Source: Haloechinothrix sp033042135 (GTDB taxonomy: Bacteria; Actinomycetota; Actinomycetes; Mycobacteriales; Pseudonocardiaceae). From it: a DNA stretch of 64,000 bases. Location of the stretch: positions 62,001 through 126,000 of the forward strand of contig NZ_WBXM01000010.1 of the NCBI RefSeq assembly GCF_033042135.1, in the 5' to 3' direction. Every line of letters starts with the position of its first letter. Position 1 is the stretch's first letter. Made by a program: the position numbers and the translations under genes. The notes under the pieces were generated by a model that saw only the letters and a list, made by a program, of their open reading frames with translations, made no database searches and was not told the DNA's origin. This document shows positions 41,374 through 49,901 of the stretch, in pieces.

Positions 41374-41958
41374 TCACTCCGCGGCACCGTCCGGGCGTGC
41401 CTGCGCGGCGCCCGCGGTGACAGCGCGCAGCAACCCGGAGGGTTCGCGGTCGACGGCGAGCGCGTCGCGGTTGGCCGGGTCCAGGAATCCCTCTGCGACC
41501 ATATGGTCAACCATGCGCAGCAACGGCTGGAAGAACCCGGCCTCGTCCAGCAGGCCGAGCGGCTTGCCGTGCAGCCCCAGCTGCCGCCATGTCCAGATCT
41601 CGAACAGCTCTTCCAGCGTGCCGATCCCCCCTGGCAGCGCGATGAACGCGTCGGCCAGACCAGCCATCATGGCTTTGCGCTCGTGCATCCCGGCGACGAT
41701 GTGCAGCTCGGTGAGCGTGCGGTGTGCCAGCTCCCTGTCGACCATGCTCTCCGGGATGACCCCGGTGACTTCGCCGCCTTCTGCGAGCGCGGCATCGGCG
41801 AGCACACCCATGGTCCCGACGTGTGCCCCGCCGTAGATCACCCGGATGCCCTCCCGCGCGAGCAACGTGCCCAGCTCGCCCGCCCGCTCGGCGTAACGCT
41901 GCTCGGAACCCGTGGCGGATCCGCAGAACACACAGATGGCATCGATTCCCGTCTCCAC
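41374..41958 (-). CDS. LOG family protein (TIGR00730), short form
   Basis: 194 residues. Rossmann-like LOG signature: AICVFCGSATGSEQRY, VIYGGAHVGTMGVLAD and the catalytic PGGIGTLEELFEIW. Proteins of this group (often misnamed lysine decarboxylase) release the base from nucleoside 5'-monophosphates, as in cytokinin activation; the true substrate here is unknown. GTG 41958 follows TACACT by 7 nt with no ribosome binding site. Downstream of a second, longer LOG gene on the same strand. Confidence 0.9.
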   Translation of the reverse strand: METGIDAICVFCGSATGSEQRYAERAGELGTLLAREGIRVIYGGAHVGTMGVLADAALAEGGEVTGVIPESMVDRELAHRTLTELHIVAGMHERKAMMAGLADAFIALPGGIGTLEELFEIWTWRQLGLHGKPLGLLDEAGFFQPLLRMVDHMVAEGFLDPANRDALAVDREPSGLLRAVTAGAAQARPDGAAE

Positions 41959-41965
41959 ACCCCGG

Positions 41966-41971
41966 AGTGTA
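41966..41971 (-). promoter_or_regulatory. Putative -10 box (TACACT) of a leaderless transcript
   Basis: TACACT ends 7 nt before GTG 41958 of the short LOG gene. Confidence 0.5.
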
Positions 41972-42041
41972 AGCACCGGCCAGGACAGCCCAGCCGCGCA
42001 GGGCGGGCGGGTGCCTTCGCCCCACTGCGGGTGGGGCGTTC

Positions 42042-42836
42042 CTAGTGGGTGGCCTCCCAGCTCCGGTAGGCCTCGCCCACCACGGCGACCGCGTCGGCGA
42101 GGTCGTCGGTCAGGTGGAGCAGCTTCATGTCGGACTCGCTGATCTTGCCGTCGGCGCACACCGTGCGCTCGATCCAGTCGTACAGCCCGCCCCAGTAGTC
42201 CGAGCCGAACAGCACCACAGGGAACTTGGTGACCTTCTTCGTCTGGACCAGCGTCAACGCCTCGAACAGCTCGTCAAGGGTGCCGAACCCACCGGGGAGG
42301 CAGATGAACGCCTGCGCGTACTTGACGAACATGGTCTTGCGGGTGAAGAAGTAGCGGAAGTTGACACCAAGGTCCACCCACGGGTTGAGCCCCTGCTCGA
42401 ACGGCAGCTCGATACCGAGGCCGATGGACAGCCCACCTGCCTCGGACGCTCCCCGGTTGACGGCTTCCATCGATCCCGGCCCGCCGCCGGTGATGACCGC
42501 GAAGCCCGCGTCGACAAGGGCGGCACCGAGATCCTGGCCGAGCTGGTACTCGGGCTCGTCCCGACCGGTCCGTGCCGAGCCGAAGACGGTCACCGCCCTC
42601 GGCACCTCGGCCAGCGCGCCGAACCCCTCCACGAACTCGGACTGGATCCGCAGCACCCGCCACGGGTCGGTGTGTACCCAGTCCGTCGGCCCCCTGCTGT
42701 CCAGCAGGCGCTGGTCGGTGGTGGTCGCCTCCACGCGCCTGCTACGGCGGAGGACCACCGGCCCCCGGTGCTTCTCCCTGGGGTGTTCCGGGTAGTCGAA
42801 CCCGGCGTCGGTGTCGTGATCAGCCACGGCCGTCAC
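42042..42836 (-). CDS. LOG family protein (TIGR00730), long form
   Basis: 264 residues. Core AVTVFGSARTGRDEPEYQLG, VITGGGPGSMEAVNRGA and PGGFGTLDELFEALTL contains the PGGxGTxxE motif of LOG proteins, with a 75-residue N-terminal extension (HPREKHRGPVVLRRSR). GTG 42836 overlaps the TGA of dapE (42833-42835), so it is translationally coupled to dapE. Adjacent paralogue of the short LOG gene, as Rv1204c-1205 region homologues. Confidence 0.88.
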   Translation of the reverse strand: MTAVADHDTDAGFDYPEHPREKHRGPVVLRRSRRVEATTTDQRLLDSRGPTDWVHTDPWRVLRIQSEFVEGFGALAEVPRAVTVFGSARTGRDEPEYQLGQDLGAALVDAGFAVITGGGPGSMEAVNRGASEAGGLSIGLGIELPFEQGLNPWVDLGVNFRYFFTRKTMFVKYAQAFICLPGGFGTLDELFEALTLVQTKKVTKFPVVLFGSDYWGGLYDWIERTVCADGKISESDMKLLHLTDDLADAVAVVGEAYRSWEATH

Positions 42837-43930
42837 ACTAAACGCTCGTGCCCGTCCGGTGCGAGGAAGTTCCGCAGGACGTCGGCGACTCTGGTGATCT
42901 CCTCGGCCGCCACGTTCTCCTGCCTGGTGTGCGCCAGGGTCGGATCCCCTGGGCCGAAGTTCACCGCCGGCGTGCCGAACGCGGCGAACCGCGCCACGTC
43001 GGTCCACCCGAGCTTGGCCACCGGGTCGGCGCCGGAGGCACGGACGAGCTCGGTCGTAGCACTCGCGCCGAGCCCCGGCATGGCCGGTGGCGACCTGTCC
43101 ACCACGGTGAGCTCGTAGCCTGCGAAAACCTCGGCCATGTGCTCCTCGGCCTGCTCCACCGTGCGGTCAGGCGCGAAACGGTGATTGATCGTCAGCACCG
43201 CCTCGTCCGGAACCACGTTGCCGCTGACACCTCCTCCGATCCCCACCGCCTGCAGCCCTTCGCGGTAGCTGAGCCCGTCGATGGTAACCTCCCTCGGCCG
43301 GTACTCCGCCAACCGCCGCAACGGCTCACCCAGGTCGTGGACGGCGTTGTGCCCCATCCAGGCCCTGGCGGTGTGCGCGCGTGTGCCACGGCAGCGCAGC
43401 TCGAACCGCAGCGACCCCTGGCAGCCGGCCTCGATCACCGCGTTCGATGGTTCACCGACCACGGCGAGATCACCGCGCAACCATTCGGGCCGGTGACGTT
43501 CGAGACGGCCCAGCCCGTTGCGGGCGGCGTCGACCTCCTCGCAGTCGTAGAAAATGAACGTCACATCGAACCGGGGCTCGGTCACGGTGGCCGCCAGGGA
43601 CAGGAAGACCGCGTCTCCACCCTTCATGTCCACCGTGCCCAGCCCGTGCAACCGCAGACCGTCCGGGCCGTGCTCGCGACGCACCGGCAGGTTGCCGTTC
43701 TCCGGCACCGTATCGAGGTGGCCGGCGAGCACCACCCGCGCGGGCCTGCCGAGGTCGGTCCGCCCCAGCACCGCGTCGCCGTCTCGCACCACCTCGAGGT
43801 GACCTGCCTGGTCGCGCAGCGCCGCCTCGACGGTGTCGGCAAGCAGCCGCTCCTCGCCCGAGACGCTCGGGATGTCGACCAGCGCCGCGGTGAGGTCCAC
43901 CGGATCGGCATGGAGATCGAGTGTGGCCAT
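42833..43930 (-). CDS. dapE: Succinyl-diaminopimelate desuccinylase
   Basis: 365 residues. M20 metallopeptidase: VVLAGHLDTVPENGNLPV (His/Asp ligands), GTVDMKGGDAVF (bridging Asp), FYDCEEVDA (Glu base and ligand) and AVVGEPSNAVIEAGCQGSLR; the dimerisation domain follows with RGTRAHTARAWMG. Removes succinate from N-succinyl-LL-DAP in lysine and peptidoglycan synthesis, the same pathway as dapD and the aminotransferase in this window. ATG 43930 follows TACGCT by 6 nt (leaderless). Confidence 0.94.
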   Translation of the reverse strand: MATLDLHADPVDLTAALVDIPSVSGEERLLADTVEAALRDQAGHLEVVRDGDAVLGRTDLGRPARVVLAGHLDTVPENGNLPVRREHGPDGLRLHGLGTVDMKGGDAVFLSLAATVTEPRFDVTFIFYDCEEVDAARNGLGRLERHRPEWLRGDLAVVGEPSNAVIEAGCQGSLRFELRCRGTRAHTARAWMGHNAVHDLGEPLRRLAEYRPREVTIDGLSYREGLQAVGIGGGVSGNVVPDEAVLTINHRFAPDRTVEQAEEHMAEVFAGYELTVVDRSPPAMPGLGASATTELVRASGADPVAKLGWTDVARFAAFGTPAVNFGPGDPTLAHTRQENVAAEEITRVADVLRNFLAPDGHERLV

Positions 43931-43936
43931 GACCGC

Positions 43937-43942
43937 AGCGTA
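43937..43942 (-). promoter_or_regulatory. Putative -10 box (TACGCT) of a leaderless transcript
   Basis: TACGCT ends 6 nt before ATG 43930 of dapE; no ribosome binding site. Confidence 0.5.
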
Positions 43943-44062
43943 CCCGCGAGCGGCGCCCGGCCTGGTCGCGCACACACCCCGCGCCACCGGCACACCGTGC
44001 CGTCCGCGGGGTCCTTCCCACCCGCAGCCCCGGTCGGCCCGCAACGCCCGCCGAGCGCGCGC

Positions 44063-44068
44063 TACCGT
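44063..44068 (+). promoter_or_regulatory. Putative -10 box (TACCGT) of a leaderless transcript
   Basis: TACCGT ends 6 nt before GTG 44075. Confidence 0.4.
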
Positions 44069-44074
44069 ATGGGG

Positions 44075-44509
44075 GTGCGCATGCGAAGCATCCTGGTCAC
44101 CGTCGGCGTCCTCGTTGCCCTGGTACTGACCGCCTGCGGGCCGGACGTCCCGGACGAGGGGGAGATCGACGACCACGTGCCCGGCGAACTCGACCTGCTG
44201 CGGACCAAGTTCGGCGCGCTCACCGCGGACCCCTGCCACACCCGGCCGACCGAGCAGGAACCGCACACCTGCGAGAGGTTCGTCACGCAGGTCGGCAACA
44301 CCGCGGGCACCATGACCGAGAGCGCTCAGCAAGGCCACCCCCAACTGTCGGAATCCGCCGAACGGATGGCCTCCCGGGTCGCGGTGTACCGCGACAACCG
44401 GTGCGGATCAGCCGACGCCGGTGCCGAGCAGCTCTGCGAGGACACACTGGTCGAGCTCGCCGAAGCCGTCGAGCAGGCACAGCAGCAGATGGAGCGCGAG
44501 CTGCCCTGA
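44075..44509 (+). CDS. Cys-rich lipoprotein of unknown function
   Basis: About 144 residues. Short signal peptide with lipobox LTAC (Cys near residue 21). The mature part has four further cysteines (DPCHTR, HTCERF, NRCGSA, LCEDT), which could form two disulfides outside the membrane, and a helical C-terminus rich in Glu and Gln (AEAVEQAQQQMEREL). No family recognised. Start may be ATG 44069, GTG 44075 or ATG 44081. It lies between the divergent dapE and the dapD gene. Confidence 0.75.
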   Translation: MRMRSILVTVGVLVALVLTACGPDVPDEGEIDDHVPGELDLLRTKFGALTADPCHTRPTEQEPHTCERFVTQVGNTAGTMTESAQQGHPQLSESAERMASRVAVYRDNRCGSADAGAEQLCEDTLVELAEAVEQAQQQMERELP

Positions 44510-44539
44510 CCGCCGCCGGGACCGCCGCTGCGGTTCAGC

Positions 44540-44545
44540 TACGGT
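44540..44545 (+). promoter_or_regulatory. Putative -10 box (TACGGT) of dapD
   Basis: TACGGT ends 6 nt before GTG 44552. Confidence 0.45.
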
Positions 44546-44551
44546 GAGGCC

Positions 44552-45541
44552 GTGAGCAGTGAACAGGTATCCCCCTCCACAAGCACCGGCGCCACGGGCG
44601 TCGGCCTGGCGAACGTCGCCGCCGACGGCGCGATCCTCGACACATGGTTCCCGAACCCGAAACTGACCGAGCCTGGTGAGACCGGCGGGTCGCAGCGGCT
44701 GACGACCGACGAGGCCATCGAGGTGCTCGGCAAGGAAGCCGCCGAGGTTCTCGGTCACGATGCCGAGCGTGGCGTCGAGGTGGTGGCGGTCCGGACCTCG
44801 ATCGGCACACTCGCCGATGCCCCTGCCGACGCCCACGACGTGTACCTGCGCCTGCACCTTCTGTCCCACCGGCTCGTCGCACCGCACGGGCAGAACCTTG
44901 ACGGCATCTTCGGCCTGCTGTCCAACGTGGTGTGGACCAACCACGGACCCTGCGCCGTGGACGGGTTCGAGTCGACGAGGATGCGGCTGCGCACCCGCGG
45001 CCAGGTCACCGTGTACGGGGTCGACAAGTTCCCCCGCATGGTCGACTACGTGATCCCGTTGGGCGTGCGAATCGGCGACGCCGACCGGGTGCGGCTGGGC
45101 GCCCACCTCGCAACCGGGACGACGGTGATGCACGAGGGCTTCGTCAACTTCAATGCAGGCACGCTCGGGTCGTCCATGGTGGAAGGTCGCATCTCCGCTG
45201 GTGTGGTCATCGCCGACGGCAGCGACCTCGGCGGCAGCGCCTCTGTCATGGGCACACTGTCCGGCGGCGGCAAGGAGGTCATCGCTGTCGGCAAGCGCTG
45301 CCTCGTCGGCGCCAACGCGGGTATCGGGATCTCGCTGGGTGACGACTGTGTCGTCGAAGCGGGGCTGTACGTCACGGCAGGCACGAAGCTGGCGTTCGAC
45401 GGAAAGCTCGTCAAGGCCCGCGAGCTTTCCGGCATCTCGGGGCTGCTGTTCCGCAGGAACTCCGCTACCGGTGCGGTCGAGGCGGTACGCCGGGAAGGCA
45501 GCGGGGTCGAGCTCAACTCCGCGTTGCACGCCAACGACTGA
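44552..45541 (+). CDS. dapD: Tetrahydrodipicolinate N-succinyltransferase
   Basis: 329 residues. Actinobacterial type DapD: an N-terminal domain, then a left-handed beta-helix built of hexapeptide repeats (VRIGDADRVRLGAHLATGTT, VGANAGIGISLGDDCVVEAG). Contains the signature NFNAGTLGSSMVEGRISAGV. Succinylates tetrahydrodipicolinate with succinyl-CoA, the step before the aminotransferase and DapE. Leaderless start at GTG 44552 is likely. A strong terminator separates it from the convergent aminotransferase gene. Confidence 0.94.
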   Translation: MSSEQVSPSTSTGATGVGLANVAADGAILDTWFPNPKLTEPGETGGSQRLTTDEAIEVLGKEAAEVLGHDAERGVEVVAVRTSIGTLADAPADAHDVYLRLHLLSHRLVAPHGQNLDGIFGLLSNVVWTNHGPCAVDGFESTRMRLRTRGQVTVYGVDKFPRMVDYVIPLGVRIGDADRVRLGAHLATGTTVMHEGFVNFNAGTLGSSMVEGRISAGVVIADGSDLGGSASVMGTLSGGGKEVIAVGKRCLVGANAGIGISLGDDCVVEAGLYVTAGTKLAFDGKLVKARELSGISGLLFRRNSATGAVEAVRREGSGVELNSALHAND

Positions 45542-45563
45542 AAGGCATCACGCACGGACGTCG

Positions 45564-45589
45564 CCGCGCGGGCCGGAAGGCCCGCGCGG
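45564..45589. terminator. Strong hairpin between convergent dapD and aminotransferase genes
   Basis: CCGCGCGGGCC (45564-45574), loop GGAA, GGCCCGCGCGG (45579-45589): a perfect 11-bp GC stem with a stable tetraloop located between stop codons 45541 and 45596. Confidence 0.8.
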
Positions 45590-45595
45590 GGCGTC

Positions 45596-46750
45596 TCAGC
45601 GGGCGCTGCCGCCGGCCTGCGCCGCCGCGCCGAGCCGGGCGATGGCCGCGTCGACCCGCTCGTCGGTCGCGGTCAGCGCGATACGCACGTGCCGCGATCC
45701 CGCGGGCCCGTAGAACGTGCCGGGAGCGGCCAGGATGCCGAGCTCGGCGAGCCAGCCGATGGTGTCCCACGCATCCTCGTCGCGACTGGCCCACAGGTAC
45801 AGGCCCGCGTCGGAATGGTCGACGCGGAAGCCGCACTCCTCCAGCGCCGGGCGCAGCAGTTCGCGCCGCCCTGCGTAACGCGCACGCTGGCTGGCGAGCG
45901 CCTCGTCATCGGCCAGTGCGGCACGCATGGCCTCCTGCACCGGCCGGGGAACGATCATGCCTGCGTGCTTGCGCACGCCGAGCAGCTCCGCCACCAGCTC
46001 CGGGTCACCGGTGACGAACCCGGCACGGTAACCAGCCATATTGGCTGACTTGGACAGCGAGTGCAGCGCCAGCACGCCGTGCAGGCTTCCACCGTGCACA
46101 TCGGGGTGGAGGACGGACACCGGTTCGGCGTCCCAGCCCAGCGACAGGTAGCACTCGTCGGAGACCACGACGGTTCCCCGCTCACGCGCCCAGTCGACCA
46201 CCTTGCGGAGGTGGTCGGTGCCGAGTACCCGCCCCGTCGGGTTCGACGGCGAGTTCAGCCAGATCATCGACGGCCTGGCAGGCCCGAGCGCGGTCAGCGA
46301 GTCCGCCCGGGTCACCTGCGCGCCCGCGAGCATCGCACCGACCTCGTAGGTGGGGTAACACACCTCCGGTATCACCACGGTGTCGCCCTGGCCGATTCCG
46401 AGTAGCCGGGGCAGCCAGGCCACCATCTCCTTGGACCCGATCGTCGGCAACACCGCGTTCGGTTCCAGGCCCGTGACGCCGTGCCTACGGCGCAGCGCCT
46501 CCACCACGGTCCGGCGCAACTCGGGCGTGCCGTGCGTCGCAGGATAGCCGGGCACCTCGGACCTGCTTGCCAGTGCCGCGCGCACGGTGTCGGGCACCGC
46601 GTCGACCGGTGTACCGACCGAGAGGTCGACCACCCCGCCAGGATGGGAGCGCGCTGCCTCCTGGTACGGGGCCAGCGAGTCCCACGGGAAGTCGGGCAGC
46701 GTCACCGGCGCGCTACCGGCCACGCGGCGCCACTCCGCTGGGGAGCTCAC
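45596..46750 (-). CDS. dapC: Succinyldiaminopimelate aminotransferase (DapC type)
   Basis: 384 residues. Class I/II PLP aminotransferase: VPGYPATHGTPELRR, LNSPSNPTGRVL (substrate loop), VVSDECYLSLGWD and the PLP lysine in HSLSKSANMAGYRAG. DapC-type in actinobacteria (Rv1178) by position beside ferredoxin (Rv1177) and the dap genes. Converts N-succinyl-2-amino-6-ketopimelate to succinyl-DAP. GTG 46750 overlaps the ferredoxin TGA (46747-46749), so they are one operon. Confidence 0.92.
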   Translation of the reverse strand: MSSPAEWRRVAGSAPVTLPDFPWDSLAPYQEAARSHPGGVVDLSVGTPVDAVPDTVRAALASRSEVPGYPATHGTPELRRTVVEALRRRHGVTGLEPNAVLPTIGSKEMVAWLPRLLGIGQGDTVVIPEVCYPTYEVGAMLAGAQVTRADSLTALGPARPSMIWLNSPSNPTGRVLGTDHLRKVVDWARERGTVVVSDECYLSLGWDAEPVSVLHPDVHGGSLHGVLALHSLSKSANMAGYRAGFVTGDPELVAELLGVRKHAGMIVPRPVQEAMRAALADDEALASQRARYAGRRELLRPALEECGFRVDHSDAGLYLWASRDEDAWDTIGWLAELGILAAPGTFYGPAGSRHVRIALTATDERVDAAIARLGAAAQAGGSAR

Positions 46751-47067
46751 TCGGCTTGCGGGGGCAGGTCCTTGATCCACTGCGGGTCGTTGGCCGTCTT
46801 ACCGACCTTGGCCGCGCCACCCGGCGAACCGAGCTCATCGAAGAAGTCGACGTTGGCCTTGGTGTAAGCCGCCCACTCGTCCGGAACGTCGTCCTCGTAG
46901 TAGATGGCCTCGACGGGACAGACGGGTTCGCAAGCGCCGCAGTCGACGCATTCATCGGGGTGGATGTAGAGCATCCGCTCCCCTTCGTAGATGCAGTCAA
47001 CTGGACACTCGTCGATGCATCCCTTGTCGAGAACGTCGACGCAGGGCTCGGCGATTATGTAGGTCAC
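46747..47067 (-). CDS. fdxA: 7Fe ferredoxin
   Basis: 106 residues. N-terminal cluster motifs: PCVDVLDKGCIDECPVDCIY and CVDCGACEPVCPVEAIYYED, giving a [3Fe-4S] plus [4Fe-4S] ferredoxin of the FdxA/FdxC type (CxxxxxxxCxxxC and CxxCxxCxxxC). Low-potential electron carrier. GTG 47067 has TAGGAG upstream. First gene of the ferredoxin-aminotransferase operon. Confidence 0.95.
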   Translation of the reverse strand: MTYIIAEPCVDVLDKGCIDECPVDCIYEGERMLYIHPDECVDCGACEPVCPVEAIYYEDDVPDEWAAYTKANVDFFDELGSPGGAAKVGKTANDPQWIKDLPPQAE

Positions 47068-47536
47068 TACGCACTCCTACTTCCGTACGTGCCTGTCCGT
47101 CCATGAGCAGATTACGCCGACCGCCCGAACACGCGCCGGTGAGGCCACCCTTAGCTGGGCTGGTTTCCGCTGGGCGGTACACCTTCACCATGCCTGCCGG
47201 TACCGCGACATGACAATCGGCGAACCGCGAAGTGCGCAGGTTCCGTGCTGGTCCGTGCCGCTCCTCGCCGGTCCGTGCCGGGCGTGAGCCGGCACACCGG
47301 CTGGTCACGGCAGGCACGGCCCGCGCGGCAGGCGGTGATGCCCACCACACCACCAAGCTGTGACCGAGACCTCCCCTGCGGTCTCAGCGGAGCCAACGCG
47401 CCCTCGCCCGGCGGTGACAGGGATACGGTCCGGAACGACTCCGGTCGAGGTGGTGGTTAGTGGGCGGGCGGACAACCTGTCTTGTGCAGAAGTCCCAGTA
47501 CCGCCGGACCCCGGCGACGTGCGAGGATCAGCATTC
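47068..47536. other. 469-bp divergent region between fdxA and fbiA, no gene seen
   Basis: Contains GGTCCGTGCCG twice with a 20-bp period (47250-47260 and 47270-47280), and two overlapping inverted repeats: GTGCCGG/CCGGCAC (47275-47295) and AGCCGG-CACA-CCGGCT (47287-47302). No credible short gene. The fbiA promoter must lie in the last 150 bp but is not clear. Confidence 0.5.
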
Positions 47537-48538
47537 GTGAAGGTTGTTGTTCTCGCGGGCGGGGTTGGCGGCGCCCGGTTCCTGCTCGGGGTCAAGTCCG
47601 CACTCGGACTTCCCGCCACCGGACCGGCACCCGAGGGTGCGGAGCACTCCGTGACCGCCATCGTCAATACCGGTGACGACGTCTGGATGCACGGGCTGCG
47701 TGTCTGCCCCGACCTGGACACCTGCATGTACACGCTGGGGGGAGGGGTCGCCACCGAGCGGGGATGGGGGCACGCTGGGGAAACCTGGACGGTATCGGCC
47801 GAGCTCGCCGCCTACGGCGCCGAGCCGACCTGGTTCGCCCTTGGCGACAAGGACATCGCCACCCACCTGGTCCGCACCAGGATGCTCCGCGCGGGATACC
47901 CGCTGTCCGAGGTCACGGCGGCACTGTGCCAGCGCTGGCAACCGGGTGTGCGGCTGCTCCCGATGACCGACGAGCGGGTCGAGACGCACGTGGTCATCGA
48001 CGATCCGGACAATCCCGATCAGCACAAGGCGGTGCACTTCCAGGAATGGTGGGCGCGCTACAAGGCTTCGCTGCCCGCCCACTCGATCGTCCCGGTTGGC
48101 TCGGAGGAGGCCGCCCCCGCGGCGGGGCTGCTCGATGCCATCGCCGAAGCCGATGTCGTGCTGCTCGCTCCGTCGAATCCGGTGGTGTCGATCGGCACCG
48201 TGCTGGCGATACCGGGAACGGTGGAAGCGATCCGCTCCGCGCGGGCCGCTGTGGTCGGGCTTTCCCCCATCGTCGGCAACAAGCCTGTCAGGGGGATGGC
48301 CGACGCCTGCCTCGCCGCCATCGGTGTCGAGTCCTCGGCCGAGGCCGTCGGCAGGCACTACGGTTCACGGGCGCACAGCGACACCGGCATCCTCGACGGC
48401 TGGCTGATCGCCGAGGGTGAGAGCGCGGATGTGCCGGGTGTCGAGGTGCGCGACATCCCGCTGATGATGTCGGACGTGCCAGCCACGGCGGCGATGGCCC
48501 GTACCGCGATCGCGATGGCCGGGTGTCGCGTTGACTGA
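47537..48538 (+). CDS. fbiA: FbiA: 2-phospho-L-lactate (dehydro-F420-0) transferase
   Basis: 333 residues. CofD/FbiA family: KVVVLAGGVGGARFLLGVKS (nucleotide-binding loop), IVNTGDDVWMHGLRVCPDLD, GLSPIVGNKPVRGMAD and HSDTGILDGW. Joins Fo with the activated phosphoenolpyruvate-guanylyl donor to make dehydro-F420-0, the core of coenzyme F420. GTG 47537 has GAGGATC upstream. The last bases GTTGACTGA also carry the fbiB start, an 8-bp overlap; fbiA-fbiB are coupled, as in all F420 producers. Confidence 0.95.
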   Translation: MKVVVLAGGVGGARFLLGVKSALGLPATGPAPEGAEHSVTAIVNTGDDVWMHGLRVCPDLDTCMYTLGGGVATERGWGHAGETWTVSAELAAYGAEPTWFALGDKDIATHLVRTRMLRAGYPLSEVTAALCQRWQPGVRLLPMTDERVETHVVIDDPDNPDQHKAVHFQEWWARYKASLPAHSIVPVGSEEAAPAAGLLDAIAEADVVLLAPSNPVVSIGTVLAIPGTVEAIRSARAAVVGLSPIVGNKPVRGMADACLAAIGVESSAEAVGRHYGSRAHSDTGILDGWLIAEGESADVPGVEVRDIPLMMSDVPATAAMARTAIAMAGCRVD

Positions 48539-49901
48539 GGGGGACGGCACAGCGAGCCCACATCGCGATCATGCCGCCGCCGGTGTCGAGCTGTTCGGCG
48601 TGCCCGGCATCGGCGAGATCCGCCCGGGAGCCGACCTCGCCGAGGTCATCGCGACCGCGGCGCCGTGGCTGCGGTCCGGCGACATCGTGGTGGTCACCAG
48701 CAAGATCGTGTCCAAGGCCGAGGGCAGGCTGGTACCGGTACCGTCCGATCCCGAGGCTCGCGACGCCGCGCGCCGCGAGCTGATCGACACCGAAACGGTG
48801 CGGGTTCTCGCCCGATTCGGCCGCACGCTCATCACCGAGAACCACCTCGGCCTCGTGCAAGCCGCCGCCGGCGTCGACGCGTCCAACGTGGCCGCGAACG
48901 AGGTCGCACTGCTGCCCGCCGACCCCGACGCCTCGGCGGCGGCGCTGCGCCGCGGTCTCGACGAGCGCCTCGGTGTCGAGGTAGCCGTCGTGATCACGGA
49001 CACGATGGGGCGGGCGTGGCGTCTCGGCCAGACCGATGCCGCCATCGGAGCGAGCGGCCTGCCTGTGCTGTGCTCATACGCGGGCGCCACCGACAGCGAC
49101 GGCAACGAGCTGGCGGTGACCCAGGTAGCGCTGGCCGACGAGGTCGCCTCCGCCGCCGATCTCGTCAAGGGCAAGCTATCCCGTACCCCGGTGGCTGTCG
49201 TCCGTGGCCTGCCGGTATCCGACGACTCCTCCCGCGCGAGCGATCTGATCCGGCCCGCCGATGAGGACCTCTTCCGCCTCGGCGTCGACGAGGCAAGAGC
49301 GCAGGGTCACACCGAGGCGGTCCTGCTGCGACGGTCCATCCGCGACTTCGCCGCGACGCCGGTCGAACCGGAGGCGTTACGCAGGGCGGTCGGGGCGGCG
49401 CTGACCGCGCCCGCGCCACACCACACCTCGCCGGTGCGCTTCGTGTGGCTGCGCGACAGCGCGCTGCGCGGCAAGCTGCTGGATGCGATGCGCCAGGCCT
49501 GGCGGGCCGATCTGGCGGGTGACGGGCTGGCCCCCGAAGCCGTGGAGCGACGGGTGCGGCGCGGTGAGCTGCTATACACAGCCCCGGAGCTCGTGCTGCC
49601 GTTCCTGGTACCGCGCGGCGCGCACGACTACCCGGACGACCGGCGCACCGCCTGCGAGCACACCATGTTCACCGTCGCCGGTGGCGCGGCCGTACAGGCG
49701 TTGCTCGTGGCACTCGCCGCCGAGGGGCTGGGCTCCTGCTGGGTCGGCTCCACCATCTTCGCCGCTGATGTGGTCCGCCGGGAGCTGGAGCTCGCAGCGG
49801 ACTGGGAACCGCTCGGGGCGATCGCGGTTGGCCATCCCGCCTCCGGCTCGCCCTCGCCCCGACAGCCACGCGACCCGGCGGAAGGGCTGGTGGAGTGGTG
49901 A
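48531..49901 (+). CDS. fbiB: FbiB: F420-0 gamma-glutamyl ligase with flavin reductase domain
   Basis: 456 residues. N-terminal CofE domain (VVVTSKIVSKAEGRLVPVP, ITDTMGRAWRLGQTDAAIG) adds glutamates; the C-terminal about 200 residues form a nitroreductase-like FMN domain (LLRRSIRDFAATPVEPEALR, PAPHHTSPVRFVWL). The latter reduces dehydro-F420-0 and is specific to actinobacterial FbiB. TTG 48531 is the start by overlap with fbiA. Completes F420 polyglutamate tail synthesis. Its TGA overlaps the Nudix GTG. Confidence 0.94.
   Translation: MTEGDGTASPHRDHAAAGVELFGVPGIGEIRPGADLAEVIATAAPWLRSGDIVVVTSKIVSKAEGRLVPVPSDPEARDAARRELIDTETVRVLARFGRTLITENHLGLVQAAAGVDASNVAANEVALLPADPDASAAALRRGLDERLGVEVAVVITDTMGRAWRLGQTDAAIGASGLPVLCSYAGATDSDGNELAVTQVALADEVASAADLVKGKLSRTPVAVVRGLPVSDDSSRASDLIRPADEDLFRLGVDEARAQGHTEAVLLRRSIRDFAATPVEPEALRRAVGAALTAPAPHHTSPVRFVWLRDSALRGKLLDAMRQAWRADLAGDGLAPEAVERRVRRGELLYTAPELVLPFLVPRGAHDYPDDRRTACEHTMFTVAGGAAVQALLVALAAEGLGSCWVGSTIFAADVVRRELELAADWEPLGAIAVGHPASGSPSPRQPRDPAEGLVEW

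Noticed and set aside
42848..44068. Plus-strand open frame across dapE, in frame with the lipoprotein gene
   Set aside because: Only the last 144 codons (from 44075) carry a signal peptide and sensible sequence; the rest is antisense to dapE.
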